Shown: positions 9,105 through 17,744, numbered from the stretch's first letter. The stretch is 64,000 nt of DNA from Nitrospirota bacterium (GCA_029261215.1 JAJDBT010000021.1:1-64000), one strand, 5' to 3'. Notes: generated by a model from the letters alone, not told the origin. Numbers and translations are program-made.

Positions 9105-10205
9105 ATGAAGATGACGACAGGCATTCAAAAATACATCTATTTCACAGGGTTTGCGGGTTTTGTTTGGGTATGCCTGCTTCTTTTGCCAAACAGTTCCGCC
9201 GCCGAACCTCACCGCGTGCGGCTATCGACCCACTTTCAAAACCACGATTGGTTCCCACTTTCAAAGACGGAAATGCAGTCGGCCGCAGTCGATGCCGCCC
9301 TTGCCGAACTCACCCGTAAAGGGGCATTTGTCTTTTCGGACAAAGACGGCCCTGGCGTAGGACTTTTGACCCTCAATGTTTCTCTGGTGGAAGTGGCGGA
9401 GCTGGTCAAAATCAGCATGACGCTCGACTTGGCCGAGGTTTCTTATGTGGCCACCGCCGCGACCTCCTTACGCGGCATGAATCGGCAGGGCATTTTTCGC
9501 GCCTTTGAACATGTGGGGACAACGGCAGCACAGCGTATGCGTCTGAAACTTGTGCCCGCAAGTGGAAACGGGCTGGCAAAAACAGAAAATCTGGCCGCAA
9601 AAGCCCTTTACGATAAAGCGCAGCAGCTCAAACAAGAAACACGCTTTGAAGAAGCCGCCACGCGTTTTGCCACAATTGAAAGACTGCATCCCGATGCGGG
9701 CAAGTGGCTTTTGCTGGCTCAGGATGAGATCCGCTATGGCCTGCCGCTTTTTGAGGCCAAGTACCGGATTACGGAGATGGGCCGGTTTTCCGCTAACCCG
9801 ATGGAGATCTTCAAACCCGTGGAACGGGCCAATCAACTTTTCCGGCAAATTCTTGCCGAAAATACGGACAAGATCGAACGTATTCAGGAAGCCCAACGCT
9901 ATCTGGATGAACTCAGCTTTACCCAGCGTGCGCTTCAAAACAGCATTGAAGCGCAGTCCTTGTCCCATGCGCACGAGATCAAATTTTTTCTGATGACACA
10001 TTACAACGACCAGGGAACATGGCCGGACGAGAACGAGATGAAATCGATCCTGAAAACCCTAACATCCGATTTTGAAATCCTCGGCTATCTTCGAGAAGAA
10101 AATGGCCTGAAAATCACCCTCGAACATCGAACCTATAAAACCCCTTTATTGCTGACCGGAAGCGACCGGGGCCGCATTACACTGGAAGTTCAACGGGATT
10201 TATAA
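9105..10205 (+). CDS. Exported protein of unknown function
   Basis: The 366-residue product starts with a signal peptide: 'YIYFTGFAGFVWVCLLLL' then 'NSSAAEP', with probable cleavage after Ala. Residues 35-150 are alpha/beta and unrecognised. Residues about 155-275 are helical, with a TPR-like pair ('ALYDKAQQLKQETRFEEAAT', then 'RFATIERLHPDAGKW'). The C-terminal 70 residues are of mixed structure. It is divergent from the STAND ATPase gene, with about 120 bases between the chosen starts, so the two may share a control region. No family name can be given. The start may be either of two nearby ATGs (9105 or 9111). Confidence 0.6.
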   Translation: MKMTTGIQKYIYFTGFAGFVWVCLLLLPNSSAAEPHRVRLSTHFQNHDWFPLSKTEMQSAAVDAALAELTRKGAFVFSDKDGPGVGLLTLNVSLVEVAELVKISMTLDLAEVSYVATAATSLRGMNRQGIFRAFEHVGTTAAQRMRLKLVPASGNGLAKTENLAAKALYDKAQQLKQETRFEEAATRFATIERLHPDAGKWLLLAQDEIRYGLPLFEAKYRITEMGRFSANPMEIFKPVERANQLFRQILAENTDKIERIQEAQRYLDELSFTQRALQNSIEAQSLSHAHEIKFFLMTHYNDQGTWPDENEMKSILKTLTSDFEILGYLREENGLKITLEHRTYKTPLLLTGSDRGRITLEVQRDL

Positions 10206-10304
10206 TCACACACCTGCACGTGCATCTCTAAAAGATAGATTTTTATTCCGTCTATTTGTAGAATGACACCCGTATATGGCATTGACTGGCTTGAGGCAGG
10301 TTCT

Positions 10305-10604
10305 ATGATTTACATCGAAAAATCAACAACCGGGCGAAACTTTGCCCTCGGATTTATACTGCTGGCAGGTCTTGTCTTTGCGGCGCATCTTTATGGCATG
10401 AAAACAGGGACAGCTCAGTCTGGAGAGAGTGCGCTTTGGTTTAGCCTTTTTACGCTTCCGTGGGGCGGGATGTTTTCAAAATCATTTTTAGAATCTGCGC
10501 TCTGGCTCCGCTTTGCCTATCCGCTTTCCTGGAGTCTGGTGCTTTTAAATGCACTGATTTTATATCTGATTTCAGGAGGCTTACGGATCAAGCGGGGGTT
10601 CTGA
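10305..10604 (+). CDS. Small predicted membrane protein
   Basis: Starting from ATG 10305, preceded by AGGCAGG, the product is 99 residues. It has a hydrophobic segment near the N-terminus ('FALGFILLAGLVFAAHLYGM') and a second near the C-terminus ('SWSLVLLNALILYLISGGL'), and ends with basic residues 'RIKRGF' that would lie in the cytoplasm. I do not recognise the family. It lies 100 bases after the exported protein on the same strand and converges on the pilin gene. The ORF-track start at 10263 lacks a ribosome-binding site. Confidence 0.5.
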   Translation: MIYIEKSTTGRNFALGFILLAGLVFAAHLYGMKTGTAQSGESALWFSLFTLPWGGMFSKSFLESALWLRFAYPLSWSLVLLNALILYLISGGLRIKRGF

Positions 10605-10621
10605 ATCTTTAAACAATTCAA

Positions 10622-10673
10622 GAAAAAAAAGACAAGCAGGTCTTCGCTCTCAGGGGAAATTAACCCGCTTGTC
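10622..10673 (-). terminator. Rho-independent terminator of the pilin gene
   Basis: Read on the minus strand, GACAAGCGGG and CCTGCTTGTC form a stem, followed by TCTTTTTTTTC. The hairpin begins 33 bases beyond the pilin stop codon. On the plus strand it lies just after the small membrane protein gene, but the T-run exists only on the minus strand. Confidence 0.75.
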
Positions 10674-10705
10674 TCGACAATGGCTTCAAGTATTCATTCA
10701 TTACC

Positions 10706-11119
10706 CTAGTTCGTAAAAGATGGGTCGAGGTCAGTGATTGTTTTAGCCTGGTCAATGGTCCAGCGGTCTCCTACGATATGCCCACTTCCTCCCTGGGCCA
10801 ATGCTTCGAAGGTTGTTGCGGTCACCGCTGTCAGTGAATAGGTATATCTGGGCGTCCCGCTGCTTTCAAAGCCGATTGTTCCCAGACTGGCCCCCACAAA
10901 ACCATCACTGGGAGGTGCACTCGTATTTCCCATCGAATATGCAGTCATTCCCACGTAGATTGCACCCAGGCTGACTCTCGCCTCCGACTGTTGCGCTTTC
11001 GCTTGATAATTTAAAAAATTCGGTATTGCAATTGAAGCCAATATGCCAACAATCGCGACGACAATCATTAATTCGATCAGCGTAAACCCTTTGGGGTTGT
11101 TTATATTTTGCTCAGGCAT
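10706..11119 (-). CDS. pilA: Type IV major pilin-like protein (PilA type)
   Basis: The product has a short basic leader ending in Gly followed by '[20 protein letters not shown]', the class III signal cleaved and methylated by PilD, with Glu at position 5 of the mature protein. The remaining 100 residues form a compact Ser/Gly/Thr-rich globular part without the classic C-terminal disulfide. I choose ATG 11119 (137 residues) over GTG 11128, because AAGGTG on the minus strand sits at proper spacing for the ATG and includes the GTG itself. It stands alone with its own sigma-54 promoter and terminator, as is common for pilA. Whether it is the major pilin or a pseudopilin is not decided by sequence. 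Confidence 0.85.
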   Translation of the reverse strand: MPEQNINNPKGFTLIELMIVVAIVGILASIAIPNFLNYQAKAQQSEARVSLGAIYVGMTAYSMGNTSAPPSDGFVGASLGTIGFESSGTPRYTYSLTAVTATTFEALAQGGSGHIVGDRWTIDQAKTITDLDPSFTN

Positions 11120-11172
11120 CTTTTTCACCTTATCTTAAGAATGGTCAGCAGAGATATTTCAAATAAAACTAA

Positions 11173-11187
11173 GCATTTAGCGTGCCA
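11173..11187 (-). promoter_or_regulatory. Sigma-54 promoter for the pilin gene
   Basis: On the minus strand the sequence reads TGGCACGCTAAATGC, a near-perfect match to the -24/-12 consensus TGGCAC-N5-TTGC with one change in the -12 box (ATGC) and invariant GG and GC kept at correct spacing. The predicted start of transcription is about 40 bases upstream of the pilin ATG. Type IV pilin genes are classically driven by RpoN with PilR. Confidence 0.75.
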
Positions 11188-11399
11188 ACACTTCACACCA
11201 AAAATCAATTTATTAATATTTTCAATGACTTATCTCTAAATTAAAAAAATAGACCCGCCATTCGAATCCCGATTAAAATCGGTTTTGTCATTTTTTGTCA
11301 TTTTTTTTATAAAAAAGGTCAAATATCTTGAGTGTTGGACCATATCGCAAAAATCACCCTGAGCAGGGACTTCATTGTGTTTTAATTAAAAAAAGATAG

Positions 11400-11421
11400 T
11401 GAATATTGTATTGATTATTCA
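11400..11421. promoter_or_regulatory. Candidate operator upstream of the TetR-family gene
   Basis: An inverted repeat TGAATA-N10-TATTCA lies 27 bases before the regulator start. The motif AGTGAATATT recurs at 12058-12067 upstream of the transporter gene, there with TATTCA at a longer spacing (N24). TetR-family proteins bind such dyads and often control both their own gene and the adjacent exporter. This is inference from symmetry and position in an AT-rich region. The rest of the 328-base gap between pilin and regulator is AT-rich and holds no gene. Confidence 0.4.
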
Positions 11422-11447
11422 TTATTTATTATGTATCTTTCAAAACA

Positions 11448-12041
11448 ATGATTATTGCGCTAGAGATCAAACAGAAAATCATTGATGTCGCGGATATCCG
11501 CTTTCGACGTTATGGCTTTGGAAAAACAACCATGGCCGAAATTGCAAAAGACTGCAGTATGTCCGCAGCCAATCTCTATCGTTATTTTGAAAACAAAGAA
11601 CAAATCGGGGTGGAAATCACCTTAAAATGTCTGCATCAAAAAGAAAAAATGGGTGCGGCCGTTTTGCAACGCGAAGGACTGTCCGCAAGCGTCCGATTGG
11701 AAACGTTTTTTCTCGAAATCCTGCGCTACACCTATGATGTCTGCTCGAATGCGCCGCATCTTTTTGAACTCGTTGCATTTATTTCAGAAGAACACCAACA
11801 GATCGTTCAACAACATCAGGCATCACTCCATGGTTTTATTTCACAGATTCTCACAGAAGGCGTGCGAACGGAAGAGTTTAAGATAGACGATGTTGCTTCA
11901 AAGGCAGAAAGCATTCTGATCGCTACCATTCGCTTCTACTACCCGCCACTCGTGGTGATGAATCAGCTGCGTCTGGAAGATTTGGAACGTTCTGTAAAAA
12001 ATGTGGTTTGTTTGCTGATACGAGGCTTAGCCAAACACTAA
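11448..12041 (+). CDS. TetR/AcrR-family transcriptional regulator
   Basis: The 197-residue protein has the N-terminal TetR helix-turn-helix: 'ADIRFRRYGFGKTTMAEIAK' followed by 'CSMSAANLYRYFENKEQI'. The C-terminal 130 residues are helical and would form the ligand-binding and dimerisation domain; they are not diagnostic of a ligand. It is immediately upstream of, and co-directional with, an RND-type transporter, which it probably controls. No good Shine-Dalgarno is seen before ATG 11448, and no better alternative start is visible. Confidence 0.85.
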   Translation: MIIALEIKQKIIDVADIRFRRYGFGKTTMAEIAKDCSMSAANLYRYFENKEQIGVEITLKCLHQKEKMGAAVLQREGLSASVRLETFFLEILRYTYDVCSNAPHLFELVAFISEEHQQIVQQHQASLHGFISQILTEGVRTEEFKIDDVASKAESILIATIRFYYPPLVVMNQLRLEDLERSVKNVVCLLIRGLAKH

Positions 12042-12120
12042 TTTTTTTTCAAGAACAGTGAATATTTTATATTTTATTTAATAATTATTATTCAGAGCAT
12101 AGACTTTAACGGGAGGCAAG

Positions 12121-14418
12121 ATGGACGGTGCACGACTCGGGAAAAACGTTATCCGGTTTCGATGGCTGATTTTAATTGGAAGCATTGTCCTTGCGATGGC
12201 GGCGGGCAGTGGCGGGCGTTTTCTCGGTTTTTCGACCGACTACCGCGTGTTTTTCGGGAAAGACAACCCACAGCTTCAAGCCTTTGAAAATCTCCAAAAC
12301 ACGTATACAAAAAACGACAATGTGCTGCTTGCCCTGGCGCCAAGCGACAGCAAAGTGTTCACGCGTGAAACCCTGGCCGTGATAGAACAGCTGACGCAAG
12401 ATGCCTGGCAAATCCCCTACTCCCTCCGTGTTGATTCGATCAGCAATTTCCAACATACCTGGGCCGATGAAGATGAGTTAATCGTTGAGGATCTTGTCAA
12501 AAATGCCGCCACCCTCTCAGAGGCCGATCTGGCCCGCATTCAGGATGTCGCGCTCTCCGAACCCCTATTAATGAATCGACTCATCTCACCTGAAGGCCAT
12601 GTCACCGGAATCAATGTCACGATCAATCTGCCCGGAAAATCGATGAACGAGGTTCCCGAAGTGGTCGCCTTTGTCCGTGAAATGGCGATGGATCTTGAAG
12701 CGGCGCACCCCGACATCAAAGTCCACTTAAGCGGCATGATCATGATGAATAACTCCTTTTCCGAAGCCAGTCAGGATGACATGTCCAGCCTGCTTCCGAT
12801 CATGTACCTGGTGTTAATGCTTACGATGGGGCTGATGTTACGATCCGTCTCTGCAACCATTGCGGCCGTTCTGGTGATCGGGCTTTCAGCCTTCACCGCC
12901 CTCGGTCTGGCCGGTTGGGCAGGCCTTCTTTTCACACCGCCTTCAGCCAGCGCACCGACCATTATCTTAACCCTTGCCGTCGCAGACAGCGTGCATATCC
13001 TGATTACAATGCTTCAGGAAATGCGGCGAGGCAAAACCAAAAATGATGCCATCATCGAATCCTTGCGAATCAACATGCAGCCTGTCTTTCTCACTTCACT
13101 CACCACGGCCATTGGCTTTCTAAGCATGAACACGAGTGACGCGCCTCCCTTTCATGATCTCGGCAACATGGTCGCCACAGGAGTCGTCGCGGCATTTTTT
13201 TATTCAATTCTCTTTCTGCCCGCCTTAATGTCCATTTTGCCGGTTTGGGTCAAAGCACACGCAGACACAAAGCTTCATTTTATGGATGGTTTTGGCGATT
13301 TTGTCGTTGCACGCCGGAAACCCCTCTTATTGGGCATGCTCAGCCTGACCATTCTGTTTGTCTTTTCGGTCCCGCTCAATCGACTCAACGATCAGTTTGT
13401 GAATTATTTTGATGAACGCTACGCCTTTCGCACCGATACGGATTTTATTGTGGAGAACCTCACAGGTATTTACCTGATTGAATACAGTTTAGAATCCGGC
13501 GAAACCGGCGGGGTCAGCAATCCCGAATATCTCGAAAAACTTGAAGCCTTTTCTAATTGGTACAAAAGCCAGCCGCGTGTGCTGCACGTCAATTCGCTCA
13601 CCGATATCATGAAACGGCTCAACAAAAACATGCACGGCGATGACCCTGCTTATTATAAAATTCCGGATGACCGGGAGCTTTCGGCGCAATACCTCCTGTT
13701 GTACGAATTATCCTTGCCTTACGGGCTGGATTTAAATAACCAGATCAATATCAAAAAATCGGCCACCCGATTCACCGTCACGATGGAAAGCGTGTCCACC
13801 AACGAAATGCTGGCGATGGAAGAAACGGCACAAGACTGGCTCAAGGCCAATGGACTGCCTTCCATGCAGGTTCCCGGAGCCAGCGCGACCATCATGTTTT
13901 CGCATATTTCGGAACGCAACATCAAAAGCATGCTCGGTGGCACCTCTATTGCCTTGGTGCTTATTTCGGGCATCCTGATTTTTTCTTTCCGGAATGTCAA
14001 AATCGGCCTCTTAAGTTTGGTGCCCAATCTTGTGCCCGCAGGCATGGCCTTTGGCCTTTGGGGATTAATGGTCGGTGAAATCGGCGTCGGCACTTCGATT
14101 GTCGCCGGAATGAGTCTGGGCATCGTTGTGGACGACACCATTCATTTTCTGAGCAAGTATCTCAGGGCGAAACGCGAAAAAAATGCCGACAGCCATGAAG
14201 CCGTGCGTTACGCCTTTCACAACGTAGGCACAGCGCTCTGGGTCACCAGCTTCGTTTTAACCGCCGGGTTTTTGGTTCTTACTTTTTCCGGCTTTGCACT
14301 GAATTCGCAAATGGGACTGCTCACCGCCATTACGATTGTCTTCGCATTACTGGCAGATTTTCTCTTGCTTCCGCCGCTTCTGATGTGGATAGAAAAGAAA
14401 GAAAAAATCGACAGATAA
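12121..14418 (+). CDS. RND-superfamily (MMPL/HAE3-type) transporter
   Basis: The 765-residue inner-membrane protein has the duplicated RND plan: one N-terminal helix, a periplasmic loop (about 35-215), a six-helix block (about 220-400) including 'ILTLAVADSVHILITMLQEM', then the same plan again with 'GMSLGIVVDDTIHFLSKYL' in the second block. This size and arrangement fit the HAE3/MMPL subgroup (hydrophobe exporters, including hopanoid transporters) rather than three-part drug pumps of about 1,000 residues. There is no membrane-fusion gene nearby; instead a lipoprotein-sorting protein and a barrel follow. GGGAGG precedes the ATG. Substrate unknown, probably a lipid. Confidence 0.85.
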   Translation: MDGARLGKNVIRFRWLILIGSIVLAMAAGSGGRFLGFSTDYRVFFGKDNPQLQAFENLQNTYTKNDNVLLALAPSDSKVFTRETLAVIEQLTQDAWQIPYSLRVDSISNFQHTWADEDELIVEDLVKNAATLSEADLARIQDVALSEPLLMNRLISPEGHVTGINVTINLPGKSMNEVPEVVAFVREMAMDLEAAHPDIKVHLSGMIMMNNSFSEASQDDMSSLLPIMYLVLMLTMGLMLRSVSATIAAVLVIGLSAFTALGLAGWAGLLFTPPSASAPTIILTLAVADSVHILITMLQEMRRGKTKNDAIIESLRINMQPVFLTSLTTAIGFLSMNTSDAPPFHDLGNMVATGVVAAFFYSILFLPALMSILPVWVKAHADTKLHFMDGFGDFVVARRKPLLLGMLSLTILFVFSVPLNRLNDQFVNYFDERYAFRTDTDFIVENLTGIYLIEYSLESGETGGVSNPEYLEKLEAFSNWYKSQPRVLHVNSLTDIMKRLNKNMHGDDPAYYKIPDDRELSAQYLLLYELSLPYGLDLNNQINIKKSATRFTVTMESVSTNEMLAMEETAQDWLKANGLPSMQVPGASATIMFSHISERNIKSMLGGTSIALVLISGILIFSFRNVKIGLLSLVPNLVPAGMAFGLWGLMVGEIGVGTSIVAGMSLGIVVDDTIHFLSKYLRAKREKNADSHEAVRYAFHNVGTALWVTSFVLTAGFLVLTFSGFALNSQMGLLTAITIVFALLADFLLLPPLLMWIEKKEKIDR

Positions 14419-14475
14419 ACACGGAAACGCAAAAATCGACATAAACACATATTTTCCCAATCATAGGAGACACAT

Positions 14476-15258
14476 ATGAATCGGCTCATCTTTTTTTTAC
14501 TTTCTCTCGCCTTTCTTCCAATCGTCTCCTTTGCGCAAAGTCCGGAAGAAAAAGGACTTGAAATCGCGAAGGAAGTGAATCGTCGGGACGATGGTTTTCA
14601 TGACTACAGTGCCGAACTCACCATGACCTTAAGAAACAAACAAGGAGAAGAAAGTACCCGGATCATCCGAAACAGCACCCTTGAGGTTCCGGGCGACGGA
14701 GATAAATCTCTGATTATTTTTGAAAACCCCAAAGATGTAAAAGGAACGGCTTTTCTCAGCTTTACCCATAAAGTCGAAAACGATGACCAATGGCTCTTTT
14801 TACCCGCACTTAAACGGGTAAAACGCATCAACTCATCCAATAAATCCGGTTCGTTTATGGGCAGTGAATTCGCCTACGAAGACATCACCAGTCAGGAAGT
14901 CGAAAAATTTACATATCGCTGGATAAAAGACGACCTGTTGGACGGCAAAACCGCATTTTTAGTTGAACGGGATCCCGTCGATCCCAACTCCGGCTACACC
15001 CGTCAGGAAGTTTGGTACGACCAGAAAGAGTACATCCCCTTAAAAATCGTTTTTTATGACCGCAAAAATGCACTCTTAAAAACACTGACCTACACCGACT
15101 ACAAACAGTACCTCGGTCAATACTGGCGTGCAGACCGCATGGAAATGCTCAATCACCAAACGGGAAAAAGCAGCACCCTCAGCTGGAAAAACTACCAATT
15201 CAAAACAGGCTTAAGTGATCAGGATTTCAATAAAAACAGCCTCAAACGGGCACGGTAA
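14476..15258 (+). CDS. Outer-membrane lipoprotein-sorting (LolA-like) protein
   Basis: The 260-residue product has a signal peptide ('LIFFLLSLAFLPIVSFAQ') and the LolA/RseB-like fold family pattern found next to MMPL transporters: 'YSAELTMTLRNKQGEESTR', 'KGTAFLSFTHK', 'QWLFLPALKRVKRI', then 'GSEFAYEDI' and 'YTDYKQY'. Such proteins are thought to bind lipids or lipid-modified cargo in the periplasm. It starts after a clear AGGAG and lies 58 bases downstream of the transporter, implying one operon. It probably shuttles what the transporter delivers towards the outer membrane; that step is inferred. Confidence 0.8.
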   Translation: MNRLIFFLLSLAFLPIVSFAQSPEEKGLEIAKEVNRRDDGFHDYSAELTMTLRNKQGEESTRIIRNSTLEVPGDGDKSLIIFENPKDVKGTAFLSFTHKVENDDQWLFLPALKRVKRINSSNKSGSFMGSEFAYEDITSQEVEKFTYRWIKDDLLDGKTAFLVERDPVDPNSGYTRQEVWYDQKEYIPLKIVFYDRKNALLKTLTYTDYKQYLGQYWRADRMEMLNHQTGKSSTLSWKNYQFKTGLSDQDFNKNSLKRAR

Positions 15259-15290
15259 GCTTTTACTTATGACTTGTCGAGACCCTGAAA

Positions 15291-15374
15291 GACAAATCCC
15301 CCTTTGCCAAAGTGGGAAAATAAAGAGCATGCGATGAACCCCACTTTGAAAAAGGGGGGCAGGGGGGATTTGTC
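15291..15374. repeat. MITE-like inverted-repeat element at the start of the barrel gene
   Basis: The ends GACAAATCCCCC and GGGGGGATTTGTC are inverted copies, and a nested pair (CCAAAGTGGG / CCCCACTTTG) lies inside. The 84-base element is of the 'aatccccctttgccaaag' kind that I recognise as dispersed in many bacterial genomes. It covers the ATG and first 14 codons of the following gene, so it contributes coding sequence. Only one copy is seen in the window. Confidence 0.65.
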
Positions 15375-16557
15375 TTGTCTTTTTCCTGTCCTCCTGCTCA
15401 TTACCTTTTTCTTCCAGCCCTCCACCGTCATTGCAGCGGAATGGTCGGGCCGGTTTTCCGCAGAAGGCCGATTATTTTGGAATGATGCCATTCATCCCGG
15501 CCAGAGAGAACAACAGGCCTCTATTGTTGCCCAACCGGAATATTATCATGCCTGGGAAAAAAGCAGCTTCACCGCCGTCCCCTTTTTTCGACTCGACAGC
15601 GCCGACGCTGAGCGTACCCACCTCGATATCAGAGAGTTCTTTTTCCTTTGGTATCCGGGAGCATTTGATATGGGAATCGGTATCCGCAAAGTCTTTTGGG
15701 GCGTCACTGAATCCCAACATCTGGTCGATATCATTAACCAGACCGATCTCGTAGAGTTTCCCGACGGCGAAGAAAAACTGGGACAACCGATGATCAACCT
15801 GTCTATTTTAAGGGATTGGGGCACACTCGACTTTTTTTTGCTGCCTTATTTCCGGGAGCGAACCTTTCCTGGCCGCAAAGGACGCTTGCGTAACGCGCTT
15901 GTCATTGATCCCGATCAGGCCCGCTTTGAAAGCGGTGCGAAACAACATCGTCTTGACGCAGCGATTCGCTATGCAAAAACCCTTGGGGATTGGGATCTCG
16001 CCTTCTCGCATTTTCAAGGCACCGGTCGGGAGCCGACCTTTTTACTAGGTTCGGACGCCTCGGGCAATCCGGTTCTGATTCCCTTTTATGAACAAATCGG
16101 GCAGACAGGGCTTGAGCTTCAAGGCGTCGCAGATGCATGGCTTTGGAAACTGGAAGCCATCCATCGCAGCGGACAAGGCCAATCCTTTGAAGCCTGGACC
16201 GGCGGCTTCGAATACACCTTTACCGGCCTTTTTGAAACACAGATGGATCTGGGGGTCATTTCTGAATGGCTGCACGATACACGAGGCCATCGTGCGACAA
16301 CCCCTTTTGAAGACGACCTCATGTTTGGCCTTCGTCTGGCGATCAACGACATGGCCAGTACGGAACTGCTCATTGGCATCATTCAGGATTTGGATCAGGC
16401 TTCACGGGTTTTCAGTATTGAAGGCAAGCGCCGGATCACGGATCACTGGAAGCTTGAGCTTGAAGGCAATGTTTTTATGCAGCAAACAGCCAATTCTCTT
16501 TTTTATGACCTGAGGGATGACGATTTTTTACAGCTTTCGTTATCCTATTATTTTTAA
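15334..16557 (+). CDS. Predicted outer-membrane beta-barrel protein, partner of the RND module
   Basis: From ATG 15334 the product is 407 residues with a signal peptide ('FPVLLLITFFFQPSTVIAAE') and then alternating, aromatic-rich beta strands ending in 'FLQLSLSYYF', a C-terminal Phe typical of barrels inserted by BamA. It resembles porin-like proteins often found beside MMPL transporters and LolA-like proteins. The first codons ('MNPTLKKGGRGDLS') are encoded by the inverted-repeat element, so the present N-terminus may be an acquired one; the hydrophobic core and AxA-like site come after it. A clear Shine-Dalgarno is not visible. Role: probable outer-membrane end of the export path. Confidence 0.7.
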   Translation: MNPTLKKGGRGDLSCLFPVLLLITFFFQPSTVIAAEWSGRFSAEGRLFWNDAIHPGQREQQASIVAQPEYYHAWEKSSFTAVPFFRLDSADAERTHLDIREFFFLWYPGAFDMGIGIRKVFWGVTESQHLVDIINQTDLVEFPDGEEKLGQPMINLSILRDWGTLDFFLLPYFRERTFPGRKGRLRNALVIDPDQARFESGAKQHRLDAAIRYAKTLGDWDLAFSHFQGTGREPTFLLGSDASGNPVLIPFYEQIGQTGLELQGVADAWLWKLEAIHRSGQGQSFEAWTGGFEYTFTGLFETQMDLGVISEWLHDTRGHRATTPFEDDLMFGLRLAINDMASTELLIGIIQDLDQASRVFSIEGKRRITDHWKLELEGNVFMQQTANSLFYDLRDDDFLQLSLSYYF

Positions 16558-16588
16558 TATCAACCCTCACTAAAGGAGGACACCATTC

Positions 16589-17674
16589 ATGAGTACTGCA
16601 CACGATTCAAACAACCTGTTTTCACCCATTCAAGTGGGACCCTATACCCTTAAAAATCGCATGGTCATGGCCCCGATGACCCGAGACCGCGCGGCCGCGC
16701 CGGACAATGTCCCGCAAGCCATGAATATCCTCTATTATACACAGCGCGCCTCTGCCGGCCTCATTATTACAGAGGGCTCTCAGGTCTCCCAGCAAGGCAT
16801 GGGCTATCCCGTCACCCCCGGCATTCACAGTGGAGCCCAGGTAATGGGATGGCAAAAAATTACGGAGGCCGTGCACCAACAAGGCGGACGCATCTTTTTG
16901 CAGCTCTGGCATGTGGGTCGGATCTCTCACCCTTCGTACCAGCCTGAAGGCGCCTTGCCGGTTGCGCCCTCCGCGATAAAACCCGAAGGGGAGTCCTTTA
17001 CCTATGAAGGCTTAAAACCCTTTGTGACTCCCCGCGCGCTCGAAACAGATGAAATTCCCGGCATCGTGGCGCAATTTTGGCAGGGGGCAAAAAACGCCCT
17101 CGCGGCAGGTTTTGACGGCGTCGAAATTCATGGCGCCAACGGCTACCTGGTGGATCAGTTTATCCGAGACCGCACAAACCATAGAACGGACGCCTACGGC
17201 GGTTCCCTTGAAAATCGGGCGCGTTTTCTGCTCGAAGTGACAGACGCTGTTGTTGGTGTGTGGGGTGAAGGCCGCGTCGGGGTCCGGCTTTCGCCTGGCG
17301 GCGGCTTTAACGACATGTCCGACTCCCAGCCGCAGACCACCTTTAATTTTATGGCCCGGCAGCTCAGTACGCGGCCCTTGGCCTATCTGCACATCGTAGA
17401 AACCCTTGAATCGGTGGCGGCTTTTGATTATTTGGCCCTGCGAAAAAGTTTCAAAGGCTTGTATATGGCCAATGCGGGCTATGATCTTAAGCGATCCCAG
17501 GAAGCCATTGCTTCGGGTAAGGCCGATTTCATTTCTTATGCCCAGCTCTTCCTCGCAAACCCTGACCTCCCCGCACGTTTTGAAAAGGGTGCGCCACTGA
17601 ATACTGCCGACCCCAACACCTTTTACGGCGGAGACGAAAAAGGATACACAGACTACCCTGCCCAAGAAGACTAA
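16589..17674 (+). CDS. nemA: Old Yellow Enzyme family ene-reductase (NemA-like)
   Basis: The 361-residue FMN-dependent NADPH oxidoreductase has family blocks in order: 'NRMVMAPMTRDRA', 'EGSQVSQQGMGYP', 'FLQLWHVGRISHP', the substrate-binding 'EIHGANGYLVDQFI', 'NHRTDAYGGSLENRARF', and 'ADFISYAQLFLANPDLP'. Length is usual for NemA/xenobiotic reductases. These enzymes reduce activated C=C bonds, nitrate esters and maleimides. AAAGGAGG precedes the ATG. It lies 31 bases after the barrel gene and before a strong terminator, so it may be the last gene of the TetR-transporter operon, linking export with detoxification; that link is inferred. Confidence 0.9.
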   Translation: MSTAHDSNNLFSPIQVGPYTLKNRMVMAPMTRDRAAAPDNVPQAMNILYYTQRASAGLIITEGSQVSQQGMGYPVTPGIHSGAQVMGWQKITEAVHQQGGRIFLQLWHVGRISHPSYQPEGALPVAPSAIKPEGESFTYEGLKPFVTPRALETDEIPGIVAQFWQGAKNALAAGFDGVEIHGANGYLVDQFIRDRTNHRTDAYGGSLENRARFLLEVTDAVVGVWGEGRVGVRLSPGGGFNDMSDSQPQTTFNFMARQLSTRPLAYLHIVETLESVAAFDYLALRKSFKGLYMANAGYDLKRSQEAIASGKADFISYAQLFLANPDLPARFEKGAPLNTADPNTFYGGDEKGYTDYPAQED

Positions 17675-17698
17675 AACAGGAAAAACACAAAACCGTAC

Positions 17699-17744
17699 AA
17701 ACGGCACTGCCTATACTTTTTTACTTCGGGCAGTGCCGTTTTTT
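17699..17744 (+). terminator. Rho-independent terminator after the ene-reductase gene
   Basis: A long stem (ACGGCACTGCC / GGCAGTGCCGT) with a loop of about 17 bases is followed by TTTTTT. It closes the presumed regulator-transporter-reductase transcript. Confidence 0.85.

Noticed and set aside
9468-10001. 177-codon minus-strand ORF under the exported protein gene
   Set aside because: The plus-strand frame has a signal peptide and coherent domains; the minus frame has none.
11250-11300. tRNA-like 'attcgaatcccg' and hairpin near the pilin promoter
   Set aside because: No acceptor or anticodon stem can be built around it; the hairpin has only a weak T-run and lies upstream of both genes.
16088-17707. 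Large shadow ORFs opposite or out of frame with the barrel and ene-reductase genes
   Set aside because: Both genes are firmly identified on the plus strand in other frames; the shadows have no motif.
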